NCBI RefSeq assembly: GCF_963678975.1
Contig: NC_089279.1
Coordinates: 34,167,297 to 34,231,296 of the forward strand
Source: Dysidea avara
Lineage: Eukaryota > Porifera > Demospongiae > Dictyoceratida > Dysideidae
Reading direction: 5' to 3'
DNA: 64,000 bases
The notes beneath the pieces were generated by a model. It was not told the DNA's origin. It was given only the letters and a program-made list of their open reading frames with translations, and searched no databases. Within the stretch, counting starts at the first letter, position 1; every line of letters starts with the position of its first letter. A program made the position numbers and the translations under genes. Shown in pieces: positions 10,401 through 20,518 of the stretch.

Positions 10401-13006
10401 GGGGTTATCACGTATGCACACACTGTAGGTAGATCTGGTCAAAGTTTTAGAAGTTTGCTGTGTCTAAGAGTCTTTTCCAGTGTGTGACCTCTGGCCTAGC
10501 AATGAATATATATTCTGTAATATTATCGATTGTGGTTTGCAAATTTTCGTCCTTGACTGTTGACCCAGAGGAGGTATGACACACTCATAAGATTTGTATA
10601 GAAAAATTAAAAAGGAGGATTTCATTGAAAACTAGGTGCCAATCAAAGCTATTCTTATGCGTAATTTAATGGTGTGGTGAACCCCGTAGTTTGATAGTTA
10701 ATATTAGTATATAAGAAGATTGGAGATGTCATCACATGATGGAGAGCTTAACTGCGAAACAGAGAGCAAATGGCAACAATGTAGAGTGGAAATTGCATTC
10801 GAGGTCTCCATAACCCTATAAAGCCAGATTAAGCATCAGTTTAGAAGTCAAAATATCCAATTAACTTTTTGATAGTGGTTAACATGTCGTACCTCCTCTG
10901 CCATTGACTTGGCACAAATTGGGTGGTTTTGACCTGTGATTTTGACTGTGGTCACAGATTTAGCTACCTAGAGTGAGTGCCTGTGTGTCAACCCCTAATT
11001 GATGGAAGTTAGGAACCAAGATATGAGTCCATCTTTAGTGGACTCTACATACATTCATTTACATAACTGTTTTAAAACTATATTTTTTGTACAGACTATA
11101 TACAGAGCTGACTGCAAGCTAAGAGAACTATCATTATAAACTAGATAAATACGTGCATATTAGTCCTCGGCCTCGTGCAACCACACAGTGAAATCAACCT
11201 TAGAAAAGAAAATCTTGTGGGCACAGCAAGATGTATGTACAGGACACCCCCCCCCCCCCCCCCCATGGAGGTGACTATTATCTATGGTATAAGTTACTGT
11301 ATGATAGTTAATTGCAGAATTTCTGGTAATGAATTAAACTAGTACATAGTGTTTTTCTAGTATGGATATAACGTTCTAGTACAGTTCTAGTTCAGTTGCC
11401 AGTTAGTATTAGTTCTAGTATTCATAGTTAGAAACAATAATAGCTTGTACCTGCCATTTAGTAAGTATTAGTTATAGTACAGTACTGATGTTAAGAATTA
11501 TACTTCATCATACTTATTCATTGCTTTTACAAAAAAATTGATCACTAGCTAACTAGGTGTAATGAATTATCATCCTAAACCACTTTGAGAAGTAGAACTT
11601 AATCAAAGATTTAAAAAACATCCCACCTAAACAATTTCTACGTAAGATCTCTCTTTCTAAGTTTTTGTCTGTTGCACAATTTTGTTTCTCCCTTGTCACC
11701 TCTCCACCAGAAGAAATTATTCCAAGCAGTGGTTGCTACAATGTCACAAGCCACTCAAGATAGTAATGGAAAGTAGGAATGCCACAATAGTTGTGACATA
11801 CAACATGTCATGACAATAAGCTCCATGATATGATATGACATAGGCTTCTTTATGTTATGACATAAATATCTCCTAATAATTAGTGCATAAACGAATGCTG
11901 ATTTTATGCTTCGAAGGTTTGAATGCAACATTCGAATGTTTGATGACTATTGTATGGTACCATAGCTACATATTATGTAGAAGGGCCAGGAGGCATAATT
12001 TTGAGTGTATTGTGGCTTAATCCAGTTAATTGTTTTGACTCCCTTATTTCTCACGTTGACACTACCTTACAGTAGTACACAACTCAGGAATATTCTTCCT
12101 CTCAGCTTCTCCCAACTGCACTTCTCTCGATTAGCGGTGGGCATGGCCACTTGTGGTGCAAGCTAATTAACTTGTCCAGCTGAAGAAAACACAAATATGT
12201 AGCTACTGCTAAAAGACCTTACAGTAGTACACAACTCAATATTCTTCCTCTACAGCTTGTCCCAACTGTGGTGGGTGTAGCCACTCGTGGTGCAAGCTAA
12301 TCAACTTGTCAGACACCTGGTAAAACCACCTTCCATTACTTTCTAGTGTCTCAAGCGTAACTGCCCACGGCAAAAATTGTTCATGGCGTGATGAGCAGTT
12401 GGATTCTTATGGTCTTCTGCTCGATAATATGACCAGGTTGCACATGCGCAAAATTCGAACTTCTCTTATTCGGACCATTGAACGAATGTAGTACATTCGT
12501 TTATGCGCTACTATAAAGCTACTAATTTAGTTTAGTTCTTGTTCAAAAACTTAAAAAACAACACTTTTCTAGTATAGTTCCAGTTTTTTTTTAAAAGATT
12601 GTAATGGAATTATAGTTAATTAGTTCTAGTTTCTAGAAATAAATACTAAAACTACTTTTAGTTCTAGTATACTAGAAAAACACTACTAGTACTACACCCT
12701 CCAGTGCCCAACTGGTAGACTTGATAATAATAAATAAATAATAAATAAAAATAAAGTACACTAATAAGCGCGTATAAAGGTGAAACCGCTATAGACTAAC
12801 TTATGCCAGACATAACTCACGTTCACTTTATCATCTCCAATTGTAGTTGAAAATCTGTACACGTCCGATCCAATAGTAGATGGCGCAGTACCGACATTCT
12901 CGTGAAATTCGTCCAATTTTATTCTGTTGAACAACGCAGTCTTGCCGACTCCCACTCCCCCCAATAAAATGACCTTATAATTATACTCAATACTCGAGGC
13001 CGCCAT
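4467..13006 (-). CDS. Rab-like small GTPase A (two exons, 206 aa)
   Basis: Predicted membrane-traffic-type GTPase. Exon 1 is 13006-12821 (62 codons, ATG start) and exon 2 is 4901-4467, ending in a stop. The phase-0 intron has donor GTGAGT and acceptor TTTTTATAG. Motifs seen: P-loop GGVGVGKT (16-23), switch I STIG (T44), G3 WDTAGAE (66-72), NKCD (126-129), SAK (155-157), and a C-terminal CSC suited to Rab-type geranylgeranylation. Length and motif spacing fit a Rab. The oddity is Ala71 where nearly all Rabs have the catalytic Gln. The 7.9-kb intron carries a MITE and a BEL/Pao remnant in opposite orientation. Paralogue B lies 7.5 kb further right with its intron at the same position. Function beyond the GTPase fold is unknown; similarity to a particular Rab subfamily is not claimed. 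Confidence 0.88.
5261..5652. mobile_element. PIF/Harbinger-type MITE (392 bp)
   Basis: The ends are inverted repeats of about 60 bp beginning GGCCACTTCAACTAAA, with TAA flanking both sides (5258-5260 and 5653-5655). A 3-bp TWA target duplication and GG(C/G)CA-type ends are the known signature of PIF/Harbinger elements; that assignment is inference from the ends. The interior has no transposase. It lies in the intron of Rab-like gene A. Confidence 0.7.
5653..6588. other. Intronic sequence without recognised gene
   Basis: Part of the Rab-like gene A intron. Overlapping plus-strand frames of 93 and 72 codons at 5656-5965 have no recognisable domain. No other structure stood out. Confidence 0.35.
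6589..6792. mobile_element. Short MITE (about 204 bp) with inverted ends
   Basis: The left end GGTACATAACGCTCAAATGC and the right end, read in reverse complement (GGTACCGCTCAAATGCAATG), match over about 85 bp including the block CTCGCTAATTAAAGGGTGTG. The element is almost entirely stem. ATAC lies immediately outside both ends and may be a target duplication. Superfamily not assigned. Confidence 0.65.
6940..8306 (+). pseudogene. BEL/Pao reverse transcriptase / RNase H remnant
   Basis: An open frame runs from about 6940 to the stop at 8306 without an initiating ATG. Visible motifs: SADIEKAFLHV (RT motif A), FRVVLFGTTSSPFML, the catalytic box as YVDNLVSG at about 7219-7242, and RNase H-like FADASVKAYGAVAY and WSDSKIVLYWI. 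The second Asp of the usual YVDD box is Asn, so the polymerase is probably dead even apart from the truncation. At about 8280-8306 the frame breaks, and the reading continues in another frame as LLAVTAYILRFVNN. Confidence 0.85.
8307..9815 (+). pseudogene. BEL/Pao integrase and C-terminal domain remnant
   Basis: Three frames are needed to follow this region. 8474-9110 holds an HHCC-type zinc-binding segment (HTQLHHSG ... CVTCKR) and the first two catalytic acids (GMDFTGAL, SDNASTY). 9096-9278 holds the third (GGFWEWI). 9220-9815 holds the Pao C-terminal domain (LNSPPPP ... ITPSHLLHGRP ... VKVGDIVLIHDD). A run of 15 C at 9245-9259 sits where the frame shifts. A stop at about 8461 separates it from the RNase H part. 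Non-functional. Confidence 0.82.
9861..11338. other. Intronic repeat-derived sequence
   Basis: No gene seen. It may start with the BEL/Pao 3' LTR. CAGAGGAGGTATGACA at about 10566-10581 and its near reverse complement at about 10884-10899 form a loose inverted repeat. A run of 18 C lies at 11247-11264. Confidence 0.3.
11339..12695. mobile_element. Inverted-repeat-bounded element, probable DNA transposon remnant
   Basis: AGTGTTTTTCTAGTAT near 11347 returns in reverse complement at about 12667-12690. Both ends are followed inward by TTCTAG/TTCCAG-rich sequence. The same TTCTAGTTCCAG wording occurs at 40.1, 40.8 and 41.3 kb. No transposase frame. It lies in the Rab-like gene A intron. Confidence 0.4.
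12064..12318. repeat. Direct duplication, offset about 152 bp
   Basis: The block starting ACCTTACAGTAGTACACAAC at 12064 is repeated at 12216. It continues through CAGCTTCTCCCAACTG and CACTTGTGGTGCAAGCTAAT in copy 1, with the matching text in copy 2. Copy 1 carries a small extra segment. Confidence 0.75.
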
Positions 13007-13534
13007 CTGTAGAGAGAAACAGCCGCACTGTTCTTAATCCTCAAGTTTATCCTCGAGATGAAAGTGAAAACTGAATTTAATAATTACTGAATTAGTTATG
13101 CATTTCAGTTAAATAATATCATGAATTGAATGTATTTAGTGCTCTGGTAAGGCTGTCCTGGTATGAATTCATTTATTATTTATTAGTGCTTTGTAATACC
13201 ACACACGTATTGGGTACACGTGACACAAGGAATAATAATAATACACATAGCTCATAGTGGTGCACAAAAGTTCCAGCTGAGGGGTGAAAAGACCACATGA
13301 TAGATAATATAGTGTGTAGTTTGTCAGAGGTAAAAAAAAAAAAAAAACTCGAAGGAAGGTGGTAGCTCAATTTAGGCTCTCCAACAGCTTTCTTCCCTCA
13401 GCGTTAAACCTGGTACCGTGGTGCGAATATTCGCTATTCGAAAACGGTACCCGAGAAGGCGAGCCATTATCGTTTCTATTGAGCAGTTTTGTGTACCTTC
13501 GTTCCAGGTGACTGGAGGTCACGGACCGGAGGTC

Positions 13535-14546
13535 ATGCCCAAGTCGCAGAAGCAAAAGGCCAAGGACAAGCCGTACACCAGAACTACTCAGGACAACAGC
13601 TCTTCTGTCAGCAACATCGACGTGGAAGAGCCTTCTGTGTGTCCCATCTGTGAGGAAATAGTCAAAGAGCCTTCTGACGATGGCAAGGATCCAGGCGATG
13701 AAGCGCTATTTTGTGAAGGTAAATGTGAAGCATGGTACCATCGGAAATGTGTGGGACTGTCATGTGTGCTTACAACAGTGCAAGTGAGTCTAATAACCCA
13801 TTTTATTGTCTTTTTTGCCTGCAACTCTTTATAATAATGTAATTGCGGACTTGAAAGATCAAATCAGTTAACCAGTCCCCATCAGCAGCAGTTGACCAAC
13901 CACCAGTCAACCCAACTCCCAGCAGCAATCCATCTCCTGCTGTTAAAGCTGCTACCCCTAGCTCAGATACAAATTCAGATACAAATTCAGCTCCACCTTC
14001 ACTTGTAGTTGCTACTAAGCACGACTCAGCTAGGAAATTCAATGTTGTTCTGTTTGGTGTCGATGAGTGTTCCAAAGGCACCAAAAAGATGGAGAGAGAA
14101 AAGTTAGATTTAAACCATGCTACTGAAGTTCTTACAGACCTTGACAACACTGTTCAGCCTCATTCAATCAGAGATACTATAAGGCTTGGAAAATACAATC
14201 CCTCCTCAGGGCGTCCTAGACCCCTACTGGTGACTCTGAACAGGTCATCTGATGTCAATTCCATCTTATCCAAGCGATCTCACCTTTTGTCATCAAACCT
14301 GACCTCTCACGTGATGCAAGGGTCACGGAGTCTCATTTGTTAAAAGTTCGTTGGTCATTAATACAAGACAATACCCCAGAGTCTGATATAAAAATTCGAG
14401 GCAATAAAATTTATGTCAAAGGTAAATTACATGGCCAAGCAGACAGCGCAGGATTCAGACCTAATGAGCCATCAAGTACAGATAGCATCTCACCACCCCA
14501 CAACAATATGGAGACTTCAACTGCTGCCTCCACCTCTTCAGCATGA
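13535..14546 (+). pseudogene. LINE ORF1 with PHD finger
   Basis: ATG at 13535 (MPKSQKQKAKDK). The PHD zinc ligands CPICEE, CEGKC and WYHRKC lie at about 13640-13755. The last pair (CLFC) lies in another frame near 13817-13828, so a frameshift falls at about 13775. Beyond it are a Ser/Pro-rich linker and a block ARKFNVVLFGVDE ... RLGKYNPSSGRPRPLLV, which continues to about 14340. A further shift then leads to a tail ending at 14546. Such fingers in ORF1 are known from CR1-like elements; the role is presumably nucleic-acid or protein binding during retrotransposition. Confidence 0.75.
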
Positions 14547-14559
14547 CTCGGCCCTACTG

Positions 14560-17383
14560 GGCCCAAAGTCTGCGTGCAAAATTGCAGGAGCTTGGCAAAA
14601 AACTTACCCCTTTTCCAGAGTTTTGTATATGCATCTGATTTTCAAATTATTGGCCTGTTTGAAACTTGGTTGCACGAAGCCATTGCAGATCTTGAAATCT
14701 TACCTCAGGGTTACACAATGTTTAGAAAGGACAGAGGCTCACGTGGTGGGGGTGTTATGCTGGCAATCAGCGACAATCTACCTAGTAAACAAATTCCAAG
14801 TCCCAGAAACCTTGAAGTGGTAAACGTTTCTGTCTCTTTTAATGATTCTGATGTCATTTTTTGCATGGTATATGCACCTCCAAATGCCACTGCTGACTAT
14901 CACAAGGACCTATCCGACTACCTAGCCACCACTACCACCCTGTCCAACCCTGTATTTATTCTTGGCGATTTCAATCTACCGGACATAAACTGGGCAACTT
15001 TCACTGGCAACCGATCTCCAACAACTTCTGTGATAGTATATTTGAATCTAACTTCACGCAACTTGTGGAATCCCCAACCCATACATGTGGTAACATACTA
15101 GACCTTGTGTTAACAAATAGTCCTGAACACGTTTTACATTTATCTGTTCATTCTCCAGAATACCAATGTATTACATCTGACCATTATTTAATCACATTTT
15201 CAATCAATTTTAAGTTCTCAACACATTCTACATCTACTAAGGAGTTCTTCAATTTTTCTAAAGGTGACTACAATGGATTAACAGAGTACCTATCGAACTG
15301 CGACCTCTCTATAATCTACTATTCTTCTGATGTTGAAGAAATTTGGTACATTTTAAGAAGTAACATACTGGCTGGCATTGAACTGTTTATCCCAAAGGTC
15401 AAACTGCACTGTAGACAATTCCCTAACTGGTTCACTCCCCAACTACGTCATTCTCACAAGTGTCTTCATACACTTCAGCGTAAATACAACAGGAATCCTA
15501 CACCAAACAATTTCCAACGACTAACCAAAGCTCAAGTCTCTTTTCAAGCTTCTAGTATTGCAGCAAAGTCTGCATTTGAGCAGACCTTAATATATAACTT
15601 CACTACAAATAAGGACACAAAAATCTTCCGATACATTAAAGAGTTCTCGAAATCTCACAACCTACCGCCTGAGCTACACAATGACTCCATCACAGCGAAC
15701 ACAGACCTCGATAAGGCTGAGTTATTCAACCAGTACTTCCATTCAATATTCTCTCAGAGTAACTTTAATCTACCCGACACTTCGAATCTACCAGTCCCTG
15801 GTAAATGCTTGGGCTCGATCCACTTCACAGTACAAGAAGTCCTAGAGGCCTTAAATAACCTGGATCCCAACAAGGCCAGTGGTATAGACAACATTCCTCC
15901 AACTGTTTTAAAACATTGTGCCTTTGCTCTTGCCATACCTATTCACCACCTTTTCATGACTAGCATTACCAGTGGAACCATACCATCTGAATGGAAGTTG
16001 CACAAAATTACAGCTGTACCAAAGTCTGGTGACAAAACCTCAGTTAAAAACTATCGTCCCATTTCACTTCTTTGCATTACATCCAAAGTTTTAGAAAGAC
16101 TAATTTATGATAAGATAATTAACTCAGTTTCTAATTGTATCACACAATATCAATTTGGGTTCCAAAAGAATTCTTCAACCTTGCACCAACTACTTATCTA
16201 TTTTAACCAGCTAATAACATCAAAAGATGAAATAGATACTATATACATTGATTTTCGAAAAGCTTTCGATAGTGTGCCGCATAATGAACTCCTAGTTAAA
16301 CTTTGGAACATGGGAATCACTGGCACCCTATGGAATTGGTTTAGTTTCTATCTACACAACAGAACCCAATGTGTTTCTGTGGGCAACCACTTATCCGTCA
16401 CTTTACTTGTTATCTCCGGCGTGCCACAGGGGAGTATTCTGGATCCTTTGCTCTTTTTAATATTTATCAATGACCTCCCATCAATTGTCACATCAGATCT
16501 ATTTGAGTTTGCTGACGATACAAAATTATTCAGACAAATCACATCAACATTAGACATTGAGCATCTCCAAGAAGACATCAATTCATTATTCAACTGGTCC
16601 ATCAACAACTTTCTCTCATTTAACCTTTCAAAGTTTGTGTTTATGAGCTACCATCGCAAATTCAACTCTACATATCATGTCAACGGTCATTTAATTGATG
16701 AATCCTCCAGCTGTAAAGACCTTGGGATTATTTTTACTAATTCGCTAACATGGCAAGCACACTATGAAATGATGCCTATAAATCTCTTGGCTTATTGCGT
16801 AGGGTCTTCAAGGACTCCAATTGTCCCCAGGCCAGAAAATCTTTGTATATCACTCTAGTTAGATCAAAACTACTGTATTGTTCCCCACTGTGGAGGCCAT
16901 ACCTGTTAAAAGATATTGAATCACTTGAGAAAGTCCAACGAAGAGCCACTAAATTCATATTATCAAACTATCAATCAGACTATAAAACAAGGCTAATACA
17001 AACTGGTATGTTGCCACTAATGTACATTTACGAAATTGCCGACATATTATTCTTCATCAAATCCATCAGACAAATTTGACATCTTGAACTATACCAACTT
17101 TACTACAGGTTCAACAAGATCTGCTGGCACAAAGTTATACCCCAAGACAGCTCATATCAACCCTATCATGAACTCATATTTTTATAGTTTACCAAGATTA
17201 TGGAACTCTTTACCAATAATTGACCTATCTCAATCACTAGATGTAATCAAACCAAAGTTGAAAGCATTTTTATGGAATCATTTTTTAGCTAACTTTGATA
17301 ATACCCCCTGTACTTTTCATTACCTGTGTCCTTGTACCCGCTGCTCCAAGACTCCTGCACCAACCAATTATAATTATTTGTAA
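14560..17383 (+). pseudogene. LINE ORF2: endonuclease / reverse transcriptase, frameshifted
   Basis: Endonuclease motifs NCRSLAKN, GLFETWLHEA, RGGGVMLAI, VYAPPN and LGDFNLPDINW lie at 14574-14990. Frame 2 begins near 15030 and carries SDHYLITF (end of the endonuclease) and the RT: KNYRPISLLCITSKVLERLI, IDFRKAFDSVPH, GVPQGSILDPLLFL and FADDTKLFRQI. A shift near 16775 leads to LGLLRRVFKDSNC. Another near 17060 leads to the terminal SYFYSLPRLWNSLP and LWNHFLANF segment ending at 17383. RT catalytic Asp residues are intact, but at least three frameshifts disable the protein. Confidence 0.87.
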
Positions 17384-17545
17384 TTATTATATGTATGCAT
17401 GTATAGTTTTGTAGTTAAGTAATTAGTGCTCTAGGCTACCAGTGCAGGACACTGGTAGTCCTTCAGAATTGTATGTCTCTGTAATCACTATAGCCTCTAC
17501 TGTATGTAATTCCAATTCTGTAAAGCAATTATTAAATTAAATATT

Positions 17546-18336
17546 AAAGAGGTAGTGCAGTTTATACTGTATGAAGGTCCAAAGGGTTAAAGTTACGAGT
17601 AAAGTGATCCCAGAAGTGTTGACTTAATTCTGTTCATGGTAGCATTAACAGATGGCAGATCCTGACTGACTTAAGTGTTAAATTGCTGTTTTGATACAGG
17701 GCGGATCCAAGGTTTGGCAATGGGGTGCACTAGGGTAGTAGGTACTGTACAAAGGACCATGTACATAACTTTCCAAAACTTCTAGCAGGCTAGCTATATG
17801 GCTAAATGTGTCCATGGCATGGTGTTGCAGATGAAAGTTTTTAATAACTGTCACGTGAGAGGTGTTGCACATGTGACTGTTCTATTAGAGTATATTTTAC
17901 TGACTGCTCTATTAGAGTATTTGCGTGTGAGGGTGGGAGGAAGGGCATGATGCTTTCTCGCATCCACCACTGTGTTGGTGGTGGAGGGATTCAGTGTAGT
18001 GCATACAGCTATATAGTACCACCTGATCTTGCATGGCCATTGTGAGGATTTTAACTTTAATGAAGAACAGATAATATCTGAAAGATCAAAAGTGTACATT
18101 AGTGGAAGTTTATAAGTATGAAGTCCGATTTTGCAGTTAGAGTTGTAAACACTTTGTTGGCTCATCTCTGATAGACTGTTGATGTCTGTCAATAAGTATG
18201 GATGCCAGATTGGGGAGTACTTGAGAACTGATTAGAAATACAAATAGCTTGGGGTATTTTGTGGTATGGATGGACTAAATGTTCTTCATACAAGGCCTAA
18301 TATCTTGTAAAATTTGCTTAAAATAGTTTCATGGTA
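17546..18336. other. Intergenic sequence with paired dispersed motif
   Basis: No gene recognised. Two tandem copies of GACTGYTCTATTAGAGTAT lie at 17875-17893 and 17902-17920. A minus-strand frame of 113 codons at 17851-18192 has no recognisable domain. Confidence 0.35.
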
Positions 18337-18906
18337 CAGTGAAACCTCACTTAGTGGCCACCTCAGTAATGAGGCCACCTCATTATAGTGGCCAGGTCCA
18401 GCAAGTCCAAATGTATTTTCCATTATGTTACGTTTATTTAATTTTCGTTAATAGGGCCACCTCATTATGAAGGCCACTGGCCACATACCACTGGACCAAA
18501 CTGGTAAAATTAATACAATGTTCCCTCAGTAAAGAGGCCAGCTGAGCAGGCAGTCAAGGTATCACTGCAAAAGTTGCTGCTCTTAAGTGCACATTTTAAC
18601 TACTGAAAGCGGTACCCATTATTCTGGCAGTATACTTCATGCTTTTCCAGCCATTATGTCTCAAGTATTGCTGGAATAATTGATACATCGTATGCTCTTA
18701 CCTTTCTCTGTGATAAACTCTACATAGTGTGTTTAGTTAGATCAATTGTATACTGATGTTACAGTTTCTGGTTTGTTGAAAACCTCAATAATAAGGCCAT
18801 TTTGTGTTATGGCTGCATTAATAAGGTTTTCGGTAATAGGGCCACCTCAGTAATAGGGCCACTTATCATGGGTCCCATAGGTGGCCCTATTAATGAGGTT
18901 TCACTG
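18337..18906. mobile_element. Tigger/pogo-like MITE, 570 bp, TA target duplication
   Basis: Starts CAGTGAAACCTCACTTAG and ends in its near reverse complement (TAATGAGGTTTCACTG). TA lies on both sides (18335-18336 and 18907-18908). TA duplication plus CAGT-type termini fits the Tc1/mariner/pogo superfamily. The interior is built of repeated GGCCACCTCATTATAGTGG modules, the same wording as the 75-bp arrays elsewhere in the window. No transposase. Confidence 0.72.
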
Positions 18907-20518
18907 TAGTTGTCCATCACTTGATGTAAATTGAAGGTCATTATGTGAGTGCTTGGTTACCACTCTGATGGTATATTGTATATGTAGTGGGAAGCTTCTG
19001 AGTGAAAAGTATGTGGTCCTCTGAGATCATCAGTTGAATATGCGGGAGAGAAGTAAATCAACAAAACAAGAGGTGACTGCTTAATTAGAATAAATATAGC
19101 TAGTTATTCATAGTTGTTCTCAGCTGTTCTCACAGTTTATAGGTAGCTATCTTTCACAGGCAAATTTAGAGTGGGAGCCAGGTGGCCCACCCCCATCCCC
19201 CTTTATAAATTATTCATAGTGTTGTTTATTGTACCACAGGCACCTTCAACAGCATCCAAACTGGCGGACCAAGAATGGAGTTATTTCAAAACCTGAATCC
19301 TCCTTTGAAGATTGTAATAGAACAGTCAAATACTCCAATAGAGGAGTCATGGTTTTATGGCTACTCTAAAATCCAGAGCAACTTAAAGTGTTGTAACTAT
19401 TTAAGTCTGTGCAATGACCTGATTTTGGAAAATCAGTCTTAATGTTATATGTGAAATATCTTAATGTCTTATTTAAATCATAAATATTCCAGTTGTAAAA
19501 TGTGACATTAAGGCTGATTTTCCAAAATCTGGTCAAACTTACAACTATATATAAGCTTAATTCTTATTCTAGATGGAGTTGCTGACTTTACCAAAACTAA
19601 AAGAGACAATAAATTTTATAGACATATAGCTATATTATATTATTATATGCCTTAGAAATTTTTTTGATAAATTTTAGCCAGGCTAGTTATTTGTGTTTAT
19701 GGTACATATCAGTAAAGCTGTTGATTTCAGAGTAAAAGTCTTAGTCTGTCTGTATGACATTTGCAACTTGTAGTGCTTCTTTGCAGTCAAAATTGTTGCC
19801 ACATCCATTCTCAAAAAGTGAGAGAGCATGCCCTCAGACCCCCTACATAGAAGAGGCTATTTGCATTTCACAGAGTGTGCCTCATACACACACACACACT
19901 GTATATGAATAGTGACTTCTACTATAATGTACCACGCCCCCTCCCTCCCTTTAGCACAATCTGGCTAGATGATCCAGACAAAAGTTAATTCTTGATACTC
20001 TTAGCTAAAGAGTTAGATTTAACATCTTCATTAAATGTATTATGCTTCTGAAATCTAGAAATTTCTGCAAGTTTTTGCCATGTATTATTGCTAAAATAGT
20101 TTTAGTGGAACATACAGAACTGGCAGATTCCTTTTAAGTATAGTGCTATAAAACCTCATGCAAACACAATCTTGAGCATAATTAAGAATTTAAGCTTGAG
20201 GCCCAGAACCTAGACAGTGCATTAAGTAACTATAGACTAACTATATAGTATACGAAATAATGCATTGAAATTACACATTCACCTTCAGTAGCAAACTAGC
20301 AACGTGCTTCCCATGGAAGTGTAAATTGATAAATCTGCTATATACCAGCTTACCCTGCCAGTACCATAGGGAAATACATAAGTCCACCTTAATTTACAAT
20401 CGATTGGCTAACTCTTCAGGTGATTGTGATCTGGTCAGTATCAAGTTAATGTCTATAAGTTTATAAGAATAAATATAGTTAGTTCCATGATGCACAATCA
20501 CAAATAATTATATATTAG
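18907..20518. other. Intergenic sequence, one hairpin
   Basis: No gene seen. An inverted repeat at about 19413-19535 has arms containing CTGATTTTGGAAAATCAG and its complement, with about 50 bp between. A short (CA)n run lies at about 19889-19901. The right end is the 3' flank of Rab-like gene B. Confidence 0.35.

Larger units (their letters stand above)
13379..17545 (+). mobile_element. CR1-like non-LTR retrotransposon (LINE), degraded
   Basis: ORF1 contains a PHD-type zinc finger. ORF2 carries an apurinic-type endonuclease and a reverse transcriptase with FADDTK. The 3' part ends with the usual LWNHFL segment and a short AT-rich tail (TATTAAATTAAATATTAA at about 17528-17545). This layout is that of the CR1 clade. 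The 5' limit is uncertain. It lies just upstream of Rab-like gene A, oppositely oriented. Several frameshifts make it inactive, but the length suggests a nearly full-length insertion. Confidence 0.85.
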
